The translations under genes were made by a program, and so were the position numbers. A stretch of DNA of 64,000 bases, from assembly GCF_000316625.1 (NCBI RefSeq), contig NC_019676.1, forward strand, positions 3,428,501-3,492,500. The letters are read 5' to 3'. The notes beneath the pieces are model-generated. The model did not search any database. It saw only the letters and a program-made list of their open reading frames with translations, and was not told the origin of the DNA. Positions 18,256-29,537 of this stretch are shown here, piece by piece. Every line of letters starts with the position of its first letter. Within the stretch, counting starts at the first letter, position 1. The DNA is from Nostoc sp. PCC 7107 (lineage in GTDB: Bacteria > Cyanobacteriota > Cyanobacteriia > Cyanobacteriales > Nostocaceae).

Positions 18256-19697
18256 ATTGCAATTCAAACTAATCCCTATTAGGGATTGAAACCTTTTTTA
18301 CCGTTGTACTCAGTTGTGTGAACTGCAAAAATTGCAATTCAAACTAATCCCTATTAGGGATTGAAACATCAAATCAGTTAAAGACCCTTACTGGGATGAA
18401 AAATTGCAATTCAAACTAATCCCTATTAGGGATTGAAACTCCAGTTCGACAAGTCGGGAACTCGTGCGGGTAGTCGGTCAAATTGCAATTCAAACTAATC
18501 CCTATTAGGGATTGAAACTCCAAGTTCAGGAAGCGTGGAAGGGCAAATTCCCGTTTAATTGCAATTCAAACTAATCCCTATTAGGGATTGAAACTGGCCG
18601 TCCTTCAAAATATGGTGAGCCTTCAAAAATTGCAATTCAAACTAATCCCTATTAGGGATTGAAACGTAGTCGCCTGATTGGGGGCGGATTGCCGGATAAA
18701 ATTGCAATTCAAACTAATCCCTATTAGGGATTGAAACGAACCTACCCAGAGTCAGCGTAGGTTACTAGGCTAATTGCAATTCAAACTAATCCCTATTAGG
18801 GATTGAAACGATTTTGATTTCCACGAAGCCTGATTACGATTTTCAAAATTTCCGGCGACTGAAAATTGCAATTCAAACTAATCCCTATTAGGGATTGAAA
18901 CGATTTTGATTTCCACGAAGCGTTGTTTATCGCAATTGCAATTCAAACTAATCCCTATTAGGGATTGAAACAAGAAGCGCTCGACGTGATGAGGTAGTAG
19001 ACAAAATTGCAATTCAAACTAATCCCTATTAGGGATTGAAACAGCGCAATCGAAAAACTCTATTAAGGTGTAATAATTGCAATTCAAACTAATCCCTATT
19101 AGGGATTGAAACTTGCTGCCTGGATTTGTCACGAGAAGTTTTAGCAAATTGCAATTCAAACTAATCCCTATTAGGGATTGAAACAGAAGTAATCCGCCGT
19201 GGTCGAGGTTTAAAGCTTCAAATTGCAATTCAAACTAATCCCTATTAGGGATTGAAACCTTTGATGCCTTGGCTATTGGCACTCAAGCGGTGAAAAATTG
19301 CAATTCAAACTAATCCCTATTAGGGATTGAAACGACACTAAAGTTGCCAACAATAAAGAGTTTATCAATTGCAATTCAAACTAATCCCTATTAGGGATTG
19401 AAACACTTCACACTGCCACCCATGTTTTTTTGTTGTGCCATAGAATTGCAATTCAAACTAATCCCTATTAGGGATTGAAACACTATCGACTATTTCATAC
19501 ATTAAATAATTTTTGAAATTGCAATTCAAACTAATCCCTATTAGGGATTGAAACATTTTCTACTATTAAGCCTGAGCCTTTAACTCAAAATTGCAATTCA
19601 AACTAATCCCTATTAGGGATTGAAACAGCTTCTGGCATCACAGCTTTAAATGCTCAGATAATTGCAATTCAAACTAATCCCTATTAGGGATTGAAAC
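18256..19697 (+). CRISPR. CRISPR array, leader-proximal segment (20 repeats, 19 spacers)
   Basis: 37-bp repeats beginning ATTGCAATTCAAACTAATCC and ending CTATTAGGGATTGAAAC, first at 18256-18292, last at 19661-19697, essentially identical. Spacers are 33-42 nt, except one of 55 nt at 18810-18864. The repeat type (internal CCCTATTAGGG palindrome, ATTGAAAC 3' end) is widespread in Nostocales, usually with type I-D or III systems. No cas gene is present in the window, so effector proteins must act in trans. Transcription is inferred to run left to right. Confidence 0.97.
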
Positions 19698-19720
19698 ATT
19701 AGCTATTTACTAATTCATTA

Positions 19721-20686
19721 TATAGCTATAGCCAGTTTTATTAGGACGCTGCGTGCTTGAGAACGAATTCGATAGCATCACGTAAATGATCACAATTGTG
19801 TAATTGTTTGCGAATCCTACTTTTTAACCATGCCCAACACTTCTCAATACGATTAAGGTCTGGTGAATAGGGAGGTAAATAAACAAGTTCACAGCCTGCA
19901 TCATGTATGAGTTGGGCAATTCGACCACCATGATGAAACGTCGCATTATCCACAATTACCCACTCACCGGGACGCAAAACCGGAATCAAACATGTTTCTA
20001 GCCAGGTTTCAAACACTGTGCGGTTACACGCCCCCTCGACTGTAAATGGGGCAATCAATTGATTATCCCGATACCCAGCAATCATGTTAATGCGTCCCTG
20101 TCGCCGACCGGATTTGAGGTCGTAAAATCGTTCCCCTGTTGGTGAGTACCCATAGCCGTAGTTATCTCGTTCATCCATTCCCGATTCATCGACATAAACC
20201 AAGTGTGGTGCTTTTGGGTTCTTCAGTTGTGCTAGAAAGGTTGCTCGTTTGGCTTCATCTCGTTGACAGTAGCCATATGTTTTTTTTTACGGGTGTGTCC
20301 AATTTTCTGCAATGCCCGTGAAATCGTGCGTTGACTAATCTCTCCTTCCCATAACTCTACCATTTGGACTTGAGTTTTATCACCATTTGCTTTGACAAAT
20401 GCGCGAAACTTCTCCCAATCATCGATTTTGCCACCCCTTTGGCATTCCTGCCTCGATTTGACCTTGATATCACCCGTTTGGGCTTTTCTTTGACACCACA
20501 AGTTAATCGTATTGCGACTGATATTGAACAATTGGCTCGCCTCACTCTTTTTGAGACCGTCCAACTCAATTGCTTGCATCACCTTTTGCCGGAAATCATC
20601 ACTATAGGGTTTAGCCATCTGAGTTTGAATCGCAATACTAGGAATACTTCATAGTTTATGTCCTAATCTTATTGGCTACAGCTATA
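19721..20686 (-). mobile_element. IS630-family insertion sequence inside a CRISPR spacer
   Basis: 27-bp terminal inverted repeats: left TATAGCTATAGCCA... (19721-19747), right end 20660-20686, reverse complement TATAGCTGTAGCCA..., both ending ATTAGGAC with five mismatches. TA dinucleotides at both outer edges fit the TA target duplication of the IS630/Tc1 group. The element of about 962 bp sits in what was a single spacer: bases 19698-19720, one TA and 20687-20701 rejoin to 40 nt, a normal spacer length. The transposase stop codon lies inside the left inverted repeat. Confidence 0.93.
19741..20618 (-). CDS. IS630-family transposase in two overlapping frames
   Basis: Frame 1 (20618 to 20232, 128 residues) holds the N-terminal helix-turn-helix region (MAKPYSDDFRQKVMQAIELDG, then EASQLFNISRNTINLW). 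Frame 2 (ending 19741) holds the DDE domain: VYVDESGMDERDNYGYG (first Asp), EWVIVDNATFHHG (second Asp) and LPPYSPDLNRIEKCWAWLK (Glu). A run of nine A at 20280-20288 joins them: reading one base twice there (-1 shift) continues RKKK into TYGYCQRDEAKRATF without a stop. Programmed frameshifting at A-rich slippery sites is known in this IS family, so it may be functional; a homopolymer indel is the alternative. Confidence 0.88.
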
Positions 20687-20701
20687 CTTAACAGTATATA
20701 A

Positions 20702-20963
20702 ATTGCAATTCAAACTAATCCCTATTAGGGATTGAAACTCCTGCTTCAGTTCTGGCTCAATATCAGCCGTAAGCTTTGCAAAATTGCAATTCAAACTAAT
20801 CCCTATTAGGGATTGAAACACGCCTAGCCCTGCAAGGTTAATTGCGGCGATTAAAATTGCAATTCAAACTAATCCCTATTAGGGATTGAAACAAGCTAAT
20901 TTGTTCCCTGAGTTGTGCGCTGGAACATTGCAATTTAAACTAATCCCTATTAGGGATTGAAAC
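20702..20963 (+). CRISPR. CRISPR array, leader-distal segment (4 repeats, 3 spacers)
   Basis: Repeats at 20702, 20783, 20856 and 20927, continuing the array beyond the IS element. The last copy (20927-20963) has a C-to-T change (ATTGCAATTTAAAC at its start), as expected for the terminal repeat of an array. Spacers are 44, 36 and 34 nt. Confidence 0.96.
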
Positions 20964-21083
20964 ATTATTTTACATTCTCATGAATACAATGAGATTTTGC
21001 GTAAGTTCTGTGAATATTTAGAGTTTGATTTTGTTGGGTTTCGCTATTGCTCCACCCAACCTACTTTTTTCAGATTTCAGTCT

Positions 21084-24000
21084 TTACCGATATAACCAGA
21101 CGCGCAATAGAGAAAGTAACTGCTCAATATCTACAGGTTTGGTGATGTAGTCTGATGCGCCGGATTCGATGCACTTTTCGCGATCGCCTTGCATGGCTTT
21201 GGCGGTGAGGGCAATAATTGGTAAGGCTCTGAATCGTTCATTTTGCCGAATTAAGCGGGTTGTCTCGTAACCGTCCATTTCGGGCATCATCACATCCATT
21301 AACACCACATCAATATCTTGTGTAGTTTCTAACATGGTGATGCCATCTCTGCCGTTTTCTGCATAGATTACCTGCATGTGATAGCGTTCTAGCATACTGG
21401 TCAAGGCAAAGATATTCCGAACATCGTCATCAACAATTAATACTTTTTTATTTGCCAGGATGTAGTCACGGGAGTGGAGTTGTTCGAGTATTTGCCGTTT
21501 GGGTTCTGGTAAAGCAGCTTGGACTCGGTGCAAGAACAATGTAGTTTCATCAAGCAAACGTTCGGGCGATCGCACATCTTTGACAATGATGGTTTCTGTA
21601 ATCCTCCGCAGTTCTGCTTCTTGGGCTTTATTCAATTCGATGCCAGTGTAAATAATGATGGGTAAAAACTCACCATTGGGCTGCTGCTTAATTTGTTGTA
21701 GCAGTTCAAACCCATTCATATCGGGTAGCCCTAAATCTAGCACCAGACAATCAAATTGTTGAGAAATAATTGCCTCTAAGGCTTCTGCACCAGTGGCGAC
21801 GGCGGTAGTAGCAACATCGCTATTACCAATTAACTCCACAATGCTATGGCGTTGAGTATCATCATCTTCAACTACCAGCAAACTCTTCACCCGCCGTTCC
21901 ACAAAACCTTTAATTTTGTTTAAAGCCTCAGATATACTTTCGCTGCTGGCTGGTTTTTGTAAATATGCTAATGCGCCTAGTTGCAAACTGCGTCGTTTGC
22001 CTTCTTCGACGGTCATGATATGTACAGGAATGTGGCGGGTATTTGGATCATGTTTTAAGCGATCTAGTACAGTCCAACCATCCATATCAGGTAGGCGGAT
22101 ATCGAGTAAAATCCCCACAGGCTGGAATTGCTGGGCTAAGACTAAACCATTACTACCACTTTGGGCGGCAATAACTTTGAATCCTTGCTGCTGTGCCATT
22201 TCTAAGAGGATGCGGGCAAAATGAATGTCATCTTCGACAATTAACAAGACGCGATCGCCATTGTTGATATCAATGCGATCGTCTTCTAGGAGTGCTGTTA
22301 GCGGTAGCGGGGTGTTCAGCCCGTGCTGAGTGGGGAGTGCTGAGTGGGGAGTGCTGAGTGGGGAGTGCTGAGTAGGAACTAGTTGAGATGTCAATTCCGG
22401 CGTGATAAATGCTGAGTCTGAATTGAATTGTGGCAAGTAGAAAGTAAATGTACTGCCTTGAGTGAGGCTACTTACTAAGGTAATTTCTCCACCAAACAGA
22501 CGGGCAATTTCGCGGCTGATGGATAAGCCTAGCCCTGTACCGCCGTATTTACGGCTGGTAGTGCCATCGGCTTGTTGAAATGCTTCAAAAATCACTTTTT
22601 GCTTTTCGGGGGCAATACCAATCCCTGTATCGACGACAGAAAAGGCAACTACTATTGGGGCGCGGTTCAAGGTTTCTTGATTAATACTCCATCCTTGCTT
22701 GGCGACATCTATTCGCAAGCTTACTTCACCGCGATCGGTAAATTTAAAGGCGTTGGAAAGGAGATTTTTCAGGACTTGTTGCAAGCGTTTGGGGTCAGTA
22801 TAAATCGCTTTGGGAAGTTCAGCGCCTAATTCAATGGTGAAATTGAGTCCTTTATCTTGGGCGATTTGGCGGAAGGTGCGATCGGTTTGCTCTCGCAAAT
22901 CTGTAACTAACATTTGCGACATATCAATAGACATGGTTCCCGATTCAATTTTCGCCAAATCGAGGATGTCATTAATCAACGCCAACAAGTCATTTCCGGC
23001 TGAGTAAATGGTGCGGCTGTATTCAACTTGTTTAGTGCTGAGATTCCCATCGATGTTATCTGTCAACAACTTCGCCAAAATTAACAGGCTATTTAAAGGT
23101 GTCCGCAGTTCGTGGGACATATTCGCCAGAAATTCTGATTTGTATTTGGATGATAGGGCGAGTTGGGCTGCTTTTTCTTCTAAAGAAAGTCTGGCTTGTT
23201 CAATTTCGCGGTTTTTCCATTCAACTTCTTTCTTTTGCTGCGCCAACAACTCGGCTTTTTCTTCGAGTTCGGCGTTGGTTTGCTGGAGTTCTTCTTGTTG
23301 TGTTCTGAGTAAGTCTTCCGAAGTCTTCAGAGATTGAGCTTGTTGTTCGAGGCGTTTGTTAGTTTCTTTGAGTTCGTTTTGCTGAGTTTGCAGTTCTTCG
23401 GCTAAAGATTGGGACTGTTTGAGTAATTCTTCGGTACGCATGGAAGCGGCGATGGTGTTGAGAACGATCGCAATACTTTCGGTAAGTTGGTCGAAGAATG
23501 TTAAGTGAATCTCACTAAAGCGGCGGAAGGAAGCGAGTTCAATCACCGCTGTGACTTGTCCTTCAAACAAAACGGGTAAAACTACAGCGTTGAGTGGGGC
23601 TGATTCACCCAAACCAGAACTAATTTTGACATAATCCATCGGGACTTCGGTTAACAAAATTCGCTCTTTTTCTAACGCGCATTGTCCGACTAAACCTTCG
23701 CCCAAGTGAAAACGATTTGCGAGATGTTTGCGTTCGCGGTATGCGTAACTGCTAAGTAATTTGAGATACGCCTGTTGTTGTTCACCCGCATCCATTAAGT
23801 AGAATACGCCGTGTTGTGCGCCTACCAATGGTGCAAGTTCCGAGAGAATTAATTTGGAGACTGTTTCTAAATCGCGCTGACCTTGCAGCATTCGCGTGAA
23901 TTTCGCTAAGTTGGTCTTTAACCAGTCTTGTTCTGTGTTTTTCTGGGTTGTTTCGCGCAAATTGGCAATCATCTGGTTGATGTTGTCTTTCAGGATTGCC

Positions 24001-27000
24001 ACTTCTCCTAGTGCTTCCACGGAAATCGACCGGGTTAAGTCGCCTTTTGTTACTGCGGTTGCTACTTCGGCGATCGCCCTTAACTGAGTTGTCAGGGTCG
24101 CCGCCAGTTCGTTTACGTTGTCTGTTAAGTCTTTCCAGGTTCCCGCCGCCCCTGGTACCCTAGCTTGACCGCCGAGTTTCCCTTCAATTCCCACTTCCCG
24201 CGCCACGGTTGTTACCTGATTGGCAAAGGTCGCTAGGGTATCAATCATTTCGTTGATGGTTTCCGCCAAGGTTTCAATTTCACCCTTCGCATCTAGCATC
24301 AATTTCCGCTTCAAGTCACCATTTGCAACGGCGGTTACAACTCGTGCAATACCTCGCACCTGGGCTGTCAAATTCCCTGCCATCGAGTTCACATTATCGG
24401 TGAGGTCTTTCCATGTACCCGCCACACCTTGCACCACAGCTTGACCGCCTAATTTCCCTTCCGTTCCCACCTCTCGCGCCACCCGCGTTACTTCACTAGC
24501 AAAGGAACTGAGTTGATCCACCATTGTGTTGATGGTGTTCTTCAAGTCGAGAATTTCACCCTTCACATCCACAGTGATTTTCTTCGACAAGTCCCCATTC
24601 GCCACCGCCTTAGTTACTTCGGCGATATTCCGTACCTGGGCTGTCAAGTTACCCGCCATTGAGTTGACGTTATCGGTAAGGTCTTTCCACGTCCCACCAA
24701 CGCCGCGGACATAGGCTTGGACACCGAGTTTACCTTCCGTTCCCACCTCCCGCGCCACCCGCGTTACTTCTGATGCGAAGGAGTTGAGTTGATCCACCAT
24801 TGTATTAATCGTGTTTTTCAGTTCGAGAATTTCACCCTTAACATCCACGGTGATTTTCTTGGATAAGTCGCCATTCGCCACCGCTGTTGTTACATCTGCA
24901 ATGTTCCGCACTTGGGCTGTCAAACTTCCCGCCATGAAGTTCACACTGTCAGTGAGGTCTTTCCACGTCCCCGCCACACCTTTAACTTCTGCTTGGACAC
25001 CGAGTTTACCTTCCGTTCCCACCTCACGCGCTACCCGCGTTACTTCACTGGCGAAGGAATTAAGTTGATCCACCATTGTATTGACGGTGTTTTTCAGTTC
25101 GAGAATTTCCCCTTTCACATCCACAGAGATTTTCTTGGATAAGTCGCCATTCGCCACCGCCGTTGTCACCGCCGCGATGTTTCGTACTTGGGCTGTCAAA
25201 CTTCCCGCCATGAAGTTTACAGAGTCGGTCAAGTCTTTCCACGTACCCGCCACACCTTTGACATCTGCTTGTACGCCCAGTTTTCCTTCACTTCCTACTT
25301 CCCGCGCTACCCTTGTTACCTCAGATGCGAAGGAGTTTAGCTGATCCACCATGATATTGATGGTGTTCTTGAGTTCGAGAATTTCCCCTTTCACTTGGAC
25401 AGTGATTTTCTTCGACAAGTCACCATTGGCGATCGCTGTGGCAACTTCCGCTATACTACGTACTTGGTCGGTGAGGTTCCCCGCCATCATATTCACCGCA
25501 CCTGTCAAGTCTTTCCAAGTTCCCGCAACCCCTCGCACTTCTGCTTGTACGCCGAGTTTTCCTTCTGTACCCACCTCACGGGCTACTCTGGTTACTTCCG
25601 ATGCAAAGGAACTCAGTTGATCCACCATTGTGTTGATGGTGTTTTTCAACTCCAGAATTTCGCCCTTCACATCCACAGTGATTTTCTTCGACAAGTCGCC
25701 ATTCGCCACCGCCGTTGTCACATCAGCGATGTTTCTTACCTGGGCTGTCAAGCTTCCCGCCATGAAGTTTACCGAGTCAGTTAAGTCCTTCCACGTACCC
25801 GCCACCCCGCGGACTTCTGCTTGTACGCCGAGTTTTCCTTCACTTCCTACCTCTCGCGCCACCCGTGTTACTTCCGAGGCGAAGGAGTTGAGTTGATCCA
25901 CCATTGTGTTGATGGTGTTTTTCAACTCTAAGATTTCACCCTTCACATCCACGGTGATTTTCTTTGACAAGTCCCCATTCGCCACCGCTGTTGTTACCTC
26001 GGCGATGTTCCGCACTTGGGCTGTCAAACTTCCCGCCATGAAGTTCACGCTGTCGGTCAAATCTTTCCACGTACCCGCCACACCTTTGACATCTGCTTGT
26101 ACGCCGAGTTTCCCTTCACTTCCTACTTCTCGCGCTACCCTGGTTACTTCTGACACAAATGAACTGAGTTGATCCACCATGATGTTGATAGTGTTTTTCA
26201 ACTCCAGAATTTCGCCCTTCACATCTACTGTAATTTTCTTCGATAAATCACCATTAGCGATCGCAGTTGCTACTTCCGCAATATTCCGCACCTGTCCGGT
26301 CAGGTTACCCGCCATCAAGTTCACGTTGTCGGTGAGGTCTTTCCAGGTTCCCGCCACACCACGGACTTCTGCTTGTACGCCTAATTTTCCTTCCGTTCCC
26401 ACTTCCCGCGCTACTCTGGTTACTTCCGACGCAAAGGAGTTGAGTTGATCCACCATTGTATTAATCGTGTTTTTCAACTCTAAAATTTCGCCCTTCACAT
26501 CTACCGTGATTTTCTTCGACAAGTCCCCATTCGCTACCGCTGTTGTTACCTCGGCGATGTTCCGCACTTGGGCTGTCAAACTTCCCGCCATGAAGTTCAC
26601 GCTGTCGGTCAAATCTTTCCACGTACCCGCCACACCTTTGACATCTGCTTGTACGCCGAGTTTCCCTTCACTTCCTACTTCTCGCGCTACCCTGGTTACT
26701 TCTGACACAAATGAACTGAGTTGATCCACCATGATGTTGATAGTGTTTTTCAACTCCAGAATTTCGCCCTTCACATCTACTGTAATTTTCTTCGATAAAT
26801 CACCATTAGCGATCGCAGTTGCTACTTCCGCAATATTCCGCACCTGTCCGGTCAGGTTACCCGCCATCAAGTTCACGTTGTCGGTGAGGTCTTTCCAGGT
26901 TCCCGCCACACCACGGACTTCTGCTTGTACTCCTAATTTTCCTTCCGTTCCCACTTCCCGCGCCACCCGCGTTACTTCCGACGCAAAGGAATTTAACTGA

Positions 27001-27728
27001 TCCACCATTGTGTTGACGGTGTTTTTCAACTCCAGAATTTCGCCTTTGACATTAACAGTAATTTTCTTCGATAAATCACCATTGGCGATCGCAGTTGCAA
27101 CTTCCGCAATGTTCCGCACCTGTCCTGTCAAATTTCCCGCCATCAAGTTCACGTTGTCGGTGAGGTCTTTCCAAGTCCCCGCCACACCTTTGACTTCCGC
27201 TTGTACCCCTAGTTTTCCTTCTGTTCCGACTTCCCGTGCTACCCGTGTTACCTCTGATGCAAAAGAACCCAGCCGATCCACCATTGTGTTGACGATATTG
27301 GCTGTTTGCAGAAACTCACCTTTGAGGGCTTTACCATCTAGTTCTGTAGGGATGGTTTGAGATAAATCTCCATTCGCAACCGCCCGAATCACCCGTGTAG
27401 TCTCGGCGGTGGGTTGGACTAAATCTGTAATTAGAGTATTGACAGAATTGACACAATCTGACCAAGAACCGCGCACAGTTCCCATAGAAGCGCGTTCAGT
27501 AATTTTGCCATCTTTCCCAACAACATTACCAATCCGCTGTAGTTCTAATGCCATACGCTCATTCTGGTCAATAATATCGTTGAGCGTGTCAGCTATTTTC
27601 CCCGCCAGCCCCGTTTGGTCTACAGACATCCGCACAGAAAAATCACCTTTCTTAACAGCAGTTAGTGTTTTTAGCAGTTGCTTTAAATCAAGATTGTCGG
27701 TTTCTCTGGTTAATTGTTCGGTTGTCAT
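21084..27728 (-). CDS. Giant hybrid histidine kinase: ~14 HAMP units, GAF, HisKA, HATPase, three receivers
   Basis: 2,214 residues from the ATG at 27728, preceded by AAGGA; an upstream in-frame ATG at 27788 lacks family support. Residues ~28-1290 are 13 tandem ~92-residue units ([20 protein letters not shown]...[11 protein letters not shown]) plus a final HAMP, the arrangement of Nik1/Os1-type osmosensing kinases but longer. Then come a GAF domain (~1300-1440), a coiled coil, HisKA with His1539 (MSHELRTPL), a HATPase ([18 protein letters not shown]) and three receivers with Asp in [24 protein letters not shown] and [12 protein letters not shown] (the last about residue 2145). There are no membrane segments, so it is a soluble sensor. 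A repeat-derived linker lies between HATPase and the first receiver. Signal unknown. Confidence 0.94.
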   Translation of the reverse strand: MTTEQLTRETDNLDLKQLLKTLTAVKKGDFSVRMSVDQTGLAGKIADTLNDIIDQNERMALELQRIGNVVGKDGKITERASMGTVRGSWSDCVNSVNTLITDLVQPTAETTRVIRAVANGDLSQTIPTELDGKALKGEFLQTANIVNTMVDRLGSFASEVTRVAREVGTEGKLGVQAEVKGVAGTWKDLTDNVNLMAGNLTGQVRNIAEVATAIANGDLSKKITVNVKGEILELKNTVNTMVDQLNSFASEVTRVAREVGTEGKLGVQAEVRGVAGTWKDLTDNVNLMAGNLTGQVRNIAEVATAIANGDLSKKITVDVKGEILELKNTINIMVDQLSSFVSEVTRVAREVGSEGKLGVQADVKGVAGTWKDLTDSVNFMAGSLTAQVRNIAEVTTAVANGDLSKKITVDVKGEILELKNTINTMVDQLNSFASEVTRVAREVGTEGKLGVQAEVRGVAGTWKDLTDNVNLMAGNLTGQVRNIAEVATAIANGDLSKKITVDVKGEILELKNTINIMVDQLSSFVSEVTRVAREVGSEGKLGVQADVKGVAGTWKDLTDSVNFMAGSLTAQVRNIAEVTTAVANGDLSKKITVDVKGEILELKNTINTMVDQLNSFASEVTRVAREVGSEGKLGVQAEVRGVAGTWKDLTDSVNFMAGSLTAQVRNIADVTTAVANGDLSKKITVDVKGEILELKNTINTMVDQLSSFASEVTRVAREVGTEGKLGVQAEVRGVAGTWKDLTGAVNMMAGNLTDQVRSIAEVATAIANGDLSKKITVQVKGEILELKNTINIMVDQLNSFASEVTRVAREVGSEGKLGVQADVKGVAGTWKDLTDSVNFMAGSLTAQVRNIAAVTTAVANGDLSKKISVDVKGEILELKNTVNTMVDQLNSFASEVTRVAREVGTEGKLGVQAEVKGVAGTWKDLTDSVNFMAGSLTAQVRNIADVTTAVANGDLSKKITVDVKGEILELKNTINTMVDQLNSFASEVTRVAREVGTEGKLGVQAYVRGVGGTWKDLTDNVNSMAGNLTAQVRNIAEVTKAVANGDLSKKITVDVKGEILDLKNTINTMVDQLSSFASEVTRVAREVGTEGKLGGQAVVQGVAGTWKDLTDNVNSMAGNLTAQVRGIARVVTAVANGDLKRKLMLDAKGEIETLAETINEMIDTLATFANQVTTVAREVGIEGKLGGQARVPGAAGTWKDLTDNVNELAATLTTQLRAIAEVATAVTKGDLTRSISVEALGEVAILKDNINQMIANLRETTQKNTEQDWLKTNLAKFTRMLQGQRDLETVSKLILSELAPLVGAQHGVFYLMDAGEQQQAYLKLLSSYAYRERKHLANRFHLGEGLVGQCALEKERILLTEVPMDYVKISSGLGESAPLNAVVLPVLFEGQVTAVIELASFRRFSEIHLTFFDQLTESIAIVLNTIAASMRTEELLKQSQSLAEELQTQQNELKETNKRLEQQAQSLKTSEDLLRTQQEELQQTNAELEEKAELLAQQKKEVEWKNREIEQARLSLEEKAAQLALSSKYKSEFLANMSHELRTPLNSLLILAKLLTDNIDGNLSTKQVEYSRTIYSAGNDLLALINDILDLAKIESGTMSIDMSQMLVTDLREQTDRTFRQIAQDKGLNFTIELGAELPKAIYTDPKRLQQVLKNLLSNAFKFTDRGEVSLRIDVAKQGWSINQETLNRAPIVVAFSVVDTGIGIAPEKQKVIFEAFQQADGTTSRKYGGTGLGLSISREIARLFGGEITLVSSLTQGSTFTFYLPQFNSDSAFITPELTSQLVPTQHSPLSTPHSALPTQHGLNTPLPLTALLEDDRIDINNGDRVLLIVEDDIHFARILLEMAQQQGFKVIAAQSGSNGLVLAQQFQPVGILLDIRLPDMDGWTVLDRLKHDPNTRHIPVHIMTVEEGKRRSLQLGALAYLQKPASSESISEALNKIKGFVERRVKSLLVVEDDDTQRHSIVELIGNSDVATTAVATGAEALEAIISQQFDCLVLDLGLPDMNGFELLQQIKQQPNGEFLPIIIYTGIELNKAQEAELRRITETIIVKDVRSPERLLDETTLFLHRVQAALPEPKRQILEQLHSRDYILANKKVLIVDDDVRNIFALTSMLERYHMQVIYAENGRDGITMLETTQDIDVVLMDVMMPEMDGYETTRLIRQNERFRALPIIALTAKAMQGDREKCIESGASDYITKPVDIEQLLSLLRVWLYR
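22291..22375. repeat. Dispersed repeat module inside the giant kinase gene
   Basis: GTTAGCGGTAGCGG...TTCAGCCCGTG joined to repeats of GAGTGCTGAGTGGG. It encodes the Pro/Thr/His-rich linker ([20 protein letters not shown]) between HATPase and the first receiver, in frame. It is related to 12071-12147. Confidence 0.75.
25986..26933. repeat. Recent 552-bp tandem duplication of two HAMP units
   Basis: About 400 bp at 25986-26381 is nearly identical at the DNA level to 26538-26933, offset exactly 552 bp (two 276-bp units, 184 residues), including synonymous positions. Other units of the array are similar in protein but clearly diverged in DNA. Confidence 0.85.
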
Positions 27729-27788
27729 TGCTATATCCTTGGGAAACTGGGAAGTAATGTTGGGGCAATAATTATTAAGACTGCACAA

Positions 27789-28176
27789 TGCTGCTGTTTA
27801 AGAGCGAGAATTAGTCTTAATCAAGACATCTAGCAAAAAAATAGGTGTTTTGAATGAATAAATTTATGCTTTAGTACAAGCGCTTTTAAAAATATAATTA
27901 CTTTGCTTATTTATAAATAAACTATGACTGAAGATAGAAAAAATCGTTTTTCAGATACTAGATTCATTATTAATTGCGATGGATCATTTTAACTCTATAA
28001 TTAAGTTTACTTTAGGACGAGGAAGATATTATTTCTATCTAACGTAAGATAGAGGGCAAGAAACAATAAATCTGTTATTTTAATGGTTTTTTAACGCGGT
28101 GTGGTGCAAAGTCAGCGCAAAGTTACGCAGAGTTAGTTTGTGCTGCGGTATTTATCAATTAAAAAAGGTAAAATTT
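27789..28176. other. Intergenic region upstream of the giant kinase
   Basis: 388 bp, AT-rich, no ORF. It probably contains the kinase promoter. A GCAAAGTCAGCGCAAAGTTACGC stretch near 28108 belongs to a common dispersed intergenic repeat. Nothing else recognised. Confidence 0.45.
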
Positions 28177-28773
28177 TTAAGTAATATGTTTACTAACAAA
28201 GCTAACTACATCAGTTAGTCCTGATTGAGTTTTTAAATTAGTAAAGATAAAGGGTTTTTCACCGCGCATTTTTTTTGCATCTCGTTCCATCACGTTTAAA
28301 TCTGCGCCGACGAATGGTGCAAGGTCAGTTTTATTAATGACTAATAAATCAGATTTGGTAATTCCTGGCCCACCTTTGCGGGGAATTTTATCGCCAGCAG
28401 CTACATCAATTACGTAAATTGTTAAGTCGACTAATTCTGGACTGAAAGTAGCGGCTAAATTATCACCACCACTTTCTAAAAAGACTAAATCTAAATTATC
28501 AAAACGCTCTTCTAATTGTTCAATAGCGGCTAAATTCATCGAAGCATCTTCACGAATCGCTGTGTGGGGACAACCACCAGTTTCCACACCCAAAATGCGA
28601 TCGCTGTTTAAAGCCTGAGAACGTACTAAAAACTGTGCATCCTCTTGAGTATAAATATCATTCGTCACCACAGCAAGATGATAGCGATCGCGCAACGCTT
28701 TACATAAAGCATCCACTAAAGCCGTCTTTCCGGAACCTACAGGGCCTGCAACACCTACTCTAAATGCGGTCAT
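28177..28773 (-). CDS. ureG: Urease accessory GTPase UreG
   Basis: SIMIBI-class GTPase that, with UreF, UreD/H and UreE, powers nickel insertion into urease. There are 198 residues. The P-loop is [10 protein letters not shown], the metal-binding Cys-Pro-His motif is [26 protein letters not shown] is the switch region, and NKTDLAP is the guanine-specificity motif. It is the last of three minus-strand genes in the order ureE-ureF-ureG. The 75-bp gap to ureF is filled with AAAAGGC/AAAAGTT heptamers. Confidence 0.97.
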   Translation of the reverse strand: MTAFRVGVAGPVGSGKTALVDALCKALRDRYHLAVVTNDIYTQEDAQFLVRSQALNSDRILGVETGGCPHTAIREDASMNLAAIEQLEERFDNLDLVFLESGGDNLAATFSPELVDLTIYVIDVAAGDKIPRKGGPGITKSDLLVINKTDLAPFVGADLNVMERDAKKMRGEKPFIFTNLKTQSGLTDVVSFVSKHIT

Positions 28774-28781
28774 AAATTAAA

Positions 28782-28822
28782 AGGCAAAAGTTAAAAGGCA
28801 AAAGGCAAAAGTTAAAAAGATA
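28782..28822. repeat. STRR block, AAAAGGC/AAAAGTT type
   Basis: Tandem heptamers AAAAGGC and AAAAGTT between ureF and ureG; related blocks occur in the tRNA array at 57117-57177 and at 59045-59095. Confidence 0.65.
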
Positions 28823-28847
28823 AAATTTCACACTTCATACTTCATCC

Positions 28848-29537
28848 TCAACTTCTAAACAACCTCGTATACTGTGTTTCATGCTGCATACTCGCTAGAG
28901 ACAAACCCCAACTACAACAACTCAGTTCATCATCTTCTAAAACGAGAATTTCTTGCAAGGTCGCACTAATTAACGGCTGTAAATCTAGCAATAATGCTTG
29001 TCCGGCTGTTTGTCCGAGGGGGATAAGTTTAACTCCGGCGGTGATGAGATTACTTGTCCAACTATGCAGATATGCGAGTAAAGCAGCATTTAGATGAATT
29101 TGCCAATGGGCGACAGCGATACCAAAAGCGATCGCATAATTGCAAGGATTACCCACACTATTAATCGTAGGTAGTAGTTCTGGTTGTAGTTTACCAAGTA
29201 ATTGAGCCAGCGATCGCCCCATTTGCCAACTTGAATTACGTAATTCTTGAGTTTCTCGCGCCGCCGATAACCAGTGATTCCAATAAGATAGGGTTTCTAA
29301 ATTCCCCATTTTCGCAGATTCCGCCGCCCGTAACATTACCGCTGCTTCCAGGCGAATTGCACCGTAACGTAATTCCGAGGTTAACCAGTGTTTGAGAGTC
29401 TCTTGATTGGCAATTATGCCATCTTCCACTAAAGTTTCCAAACCTTCCGAATAACTATAAGCCCCCACAGGTAAAGCTGGACTGGCTAACTGCAAAATCC
29501 CCAAAAAATGAATATCAGTGAGGGTGATGGTGTCCAT
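28848..29537 (-). CDS. ureF: Urease accessory protein UreF
   Basis: All-helical chaperone that stabilises the UreG-UreD-urease pre-activation complex and gates GTP hydrolysis. There are 229 residues. Family features are [20 protein letters not shown] near the N-terminus, [15 protein letters not shown] in the middle, and the C-terminal Gln/Arg-rich tail [17 protein letters not shown]. Its start overlaps the 3' end of ureE by 23 bp, indicating translational coupling. Confidence 0.95.
   Translation of the reverse strand: MDTITLTDIHFLGILQLASPALPVGAYSYSEGLETLVEDGIIANQETLKHWLTSELRYGAIRLEAAVMLRAAESAKMGNLETLSYWNHWLSAARETQELRNSSWQMGRSLAQLLGKLQPELLPTINSVGNPCNYAIAFGIAVAHWQIHLNAALLAYLHSWTSNLITAGVKLIPLGQTAGQALLLDLQPLISATLQEILVLEDDELSCCSWGLSLASMQHETQYTRLFRS

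Noticed and set aside
19019-19228. A 69-codon minus-strand frame in the CRISPR array
   Set aside because: It is made of repeat and spacer DNA (translated repeat peptide SLIGISLNCN recurs); no gene features.
24220-27360. Series of plus-strand frames ([17 protein letters not shown] type) opposite the giant kinase
   Set aside because: They are antisense shadows of the HAMP repeats, repeating with the same 276-bp period as the sense protein; no SD or independent features.
28100-28140. GCAAAGTCAGCGCAAAG stretch as a regulatory element of ureG
   Set aside because: It belongs to a common dispersed intergenic repeat (also seen before ureE) and is downstream of ureG.
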